Positions 5,940 through 6,863 of a stretch of 6,863 bases of DNA are shown one piece after another. Position 1 is the first letter of the stretch. Every line of letters begins with the position of its first letter. The notes under the pieces are model-generated. The model was not told where the DNA came from, did not search any database, and saw only the letters and a list, made by a program, of their open reading frames with translations. Origin of the DNA: an uncultured Lachnospiraceae bacterium (lineage in GTDB: Bacteria; Bacillota; Clostridia; Lachnospirales; Lachnospiraceae); assembly GCA_947591115.1 (NCBI GenBank), contig CANQCX010000103.1, positions 1 to 6,863 of the forward strand, in the 5' to 3' direction. The position numbers and the translations under genes were made by a program.

Positions 5940-6863
5940 ATGCTTCTGGAATTCAAAGTCCAAAATTATAAGTCCTTTTCTGAGGAGGCTGACCTTATCA
6001 TGACGGCAGCACCAAAGCAGAAGGGACTTGACTATAGTTTGTGCAGGGAAAAAATCAAGAGCAAGGAAATTCGCGGTCTTAGCACCTCTGTGTTGTACGG
6101 TCCCAATGCGTCCGGCAAGACAAACATGATCGGTGCAATGGATGTTCTGAGGGCAATCGTACTCCGCGGCAACATCCGAAATACCGAAGAGCAAATGCTG
6201 CCGAATCCGGCGGCATCCAATCTGGAACTGATACCGAACAATCAGTATGGCGATAACAAGCCGGTGGAGTTTGTAATTGAGTTTACAGAAGGCGGATACC
6301 GGATTCATTATGAACTAATCATCTATCTTGGAGCATTCATGGAGACAGAGGCCGAGAGAAAGGTAGTTAGAGAGGTTCTGGCGGTTAACGGAGAGATGAT
6401 ATTTGAGAGGAATGAACATTTGACGGTCGGCGCTCTAAAGTCCATCGCCGATCATATGCAGAACGATTTCTCAGATCATCTGCAGGAGATCGCAGAACGC
6501 GGATTGAATCCCGAAGAACTGTTTCTGACCAATGGATTCCGACTGCTTTATTCAGGAACCTTTGCAAAGCTGATTACCGATTGGTTTGCAAATAAGTTCA
6601 TGGTAATCTGCAGGGCGGACTCCATGCAGCTAATCAAACGTTTTTCAGATCCACAGAAAGCCACAATCTATATTGAGAAGACCACAAATGATGCCGCGAG
6701 GATATTCGGCATCAATTCCAATGCAGTTGGGTATGTGGTGGCGGATGACGAGTCTGAGACAAGACTCTGCTCCATATTTAATGGCTTGAAAAATAAGAAG
6801 AATGTGGCAATGGCTGCAGATATTTTTGAATCCTACGGAACGATCCGCTTCATCACGATCTTT
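5940..6863 (+). CDS. AAA-type ATPase of the AbiLi/RloA-like (AAA15) group, 3'-truncated by the window edge
   Basis: An uninterrupted frame of 308 codons runs from ATG 5940 to the end of the window without a stop. The N-terminus MLLEFKVQNYKSF is the first strand typical of SMC/ABC-like AAA15 ATPases. A Walker A, GPNASGKT, lies at 54-61 after hydrophobic SVLY. Residues 108-165 form a beta-rich stretch with MIFERN, typical of the family's inserted region. SYGTIRF near 299-304 resembles the signature-like segment just before Walker B. Walker B and the C-terminal half are beyond the window. ATG 5940 is chosen for its GGAG site and because the next Met (residue 21) would lose the first strand. Relatives include AbiLi and RloA of abortive-infection modules, usually beside an RloB/AbiLii-type partner, so a phage-defence role is plausible but unproven. 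Composition looks more AT-rich than the leu/ilv genes, with AGG, AGA, ATA and CTA codons. No transmembrane segment or signal peptide is seen. Confidence 0.85.
   Translation, partial: MLLEFKVQNYKSFSEEADLIMTAAPKQKGLDYSLCREKIKSKEIRGLSTSVLYGPNASGKTNMIGAMDVLRAIVLRGNIRNTEEQMLPNPAASNLELIPNNQYGDNKPVEFVIEFTEGGYRIHYELIIYLGAFMETEAERKVVREVLAVNGEMIFERNEHLTVGALKSIADHMQNDFSDHLQEIAERGLNPEELFLTNGFRLLYSGTFAKLITDWFANKFMVICRADSMQLIKRFSDPQKATIYIEKTTNDAARIFGINSNAVGYVVADDESETRLCSIFNGLKNKKNVAMAADIFESYGTIRFITIF

Noticed and set aside
5889..6308. A 139-codon minus-strand frame covering the start of the ATPase gene and its promoter
   Set aside because: It is antisense to a frame with a clear Walker A, a consensus promoter and a ribosome site; its own product shows no recognisable motif.

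Overview
The window reads as chromosomal DNA of a Firmicute, most likely a member of the Clostridia close to Lachnospiraceae. This rests on the style of the encoded proteins (an IlvB with a 'CNVNVPLLGKDSFQE' loop, a clostridial-type IlvD, a SerA beginning 'MYKYHCLNPIAS'), on AGGAGG-type ribosome sites, and on very AT-rich intergenic DNA beside moderately GC-rich genes. This is recognition from memory, not a database result.

Most of the window is one co-directional minus-strand block of amino-acid biosynthesis genes. In transcription order these are leuB (3-isopropylmalate dehydrogenase, 4613-5716), ilvD (dihydroxy-acid dehydratase, 2914-4584), ilvB (acetolactate synthase catalytic subunit, 1198-2883), serC (phosphoserine aminotransferase, 61-1143) and the first 12 codons of serA (3-phosphoglycerate dehydrogenase, running off the left edge at 1-38). 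Gaps of 22-54 bases suggest an operon. IlvB and IlvD perform the first and third steps of valine/isoleucine synthesis and provide 2-oxoisovalerate for leucine; LeuB oxidises 3-isopropylmalate; SerA and SerC are the first two steps of serine synthesis. A possible internal promoter overlaps the ilvB stop codon, so serC-serA may also be transcribed separately. ilvN, ilvC, leuA and leuCD are not in the window.

Between leuB and the right-hand gene lies a 223-base divergent AT-rich region (5717-5939). It holds a consensus TTGACA/TATAAT plus-strand promoter, two tandem TATAAT boxes on the minus strand, and an imperfect 25-bp inverted repeat whose arms flank the plus-strand promoter. I see no T-box, no leucine-rich leader peptide and no intrinsic terminator there.

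The right end (5940-6863, plus strand, open at the edge) is the N-terminal 308 residues of an AAA-type ATPase with a clear Walker A (GPNASGKT). It resembles the AAA15 / AbiLi / RloA group, whose members often belong to anti-phage abortive-infection modules with an RloB/AbiLii-type partner. Its composition and codon use look different from the biosynthetic block, so this may be the edge of an acquired defence module next to a housekeeping operon. The partner and the C-terminal half lie beyond the window. It is the main lead here, but the part that would decide its function is not visible.
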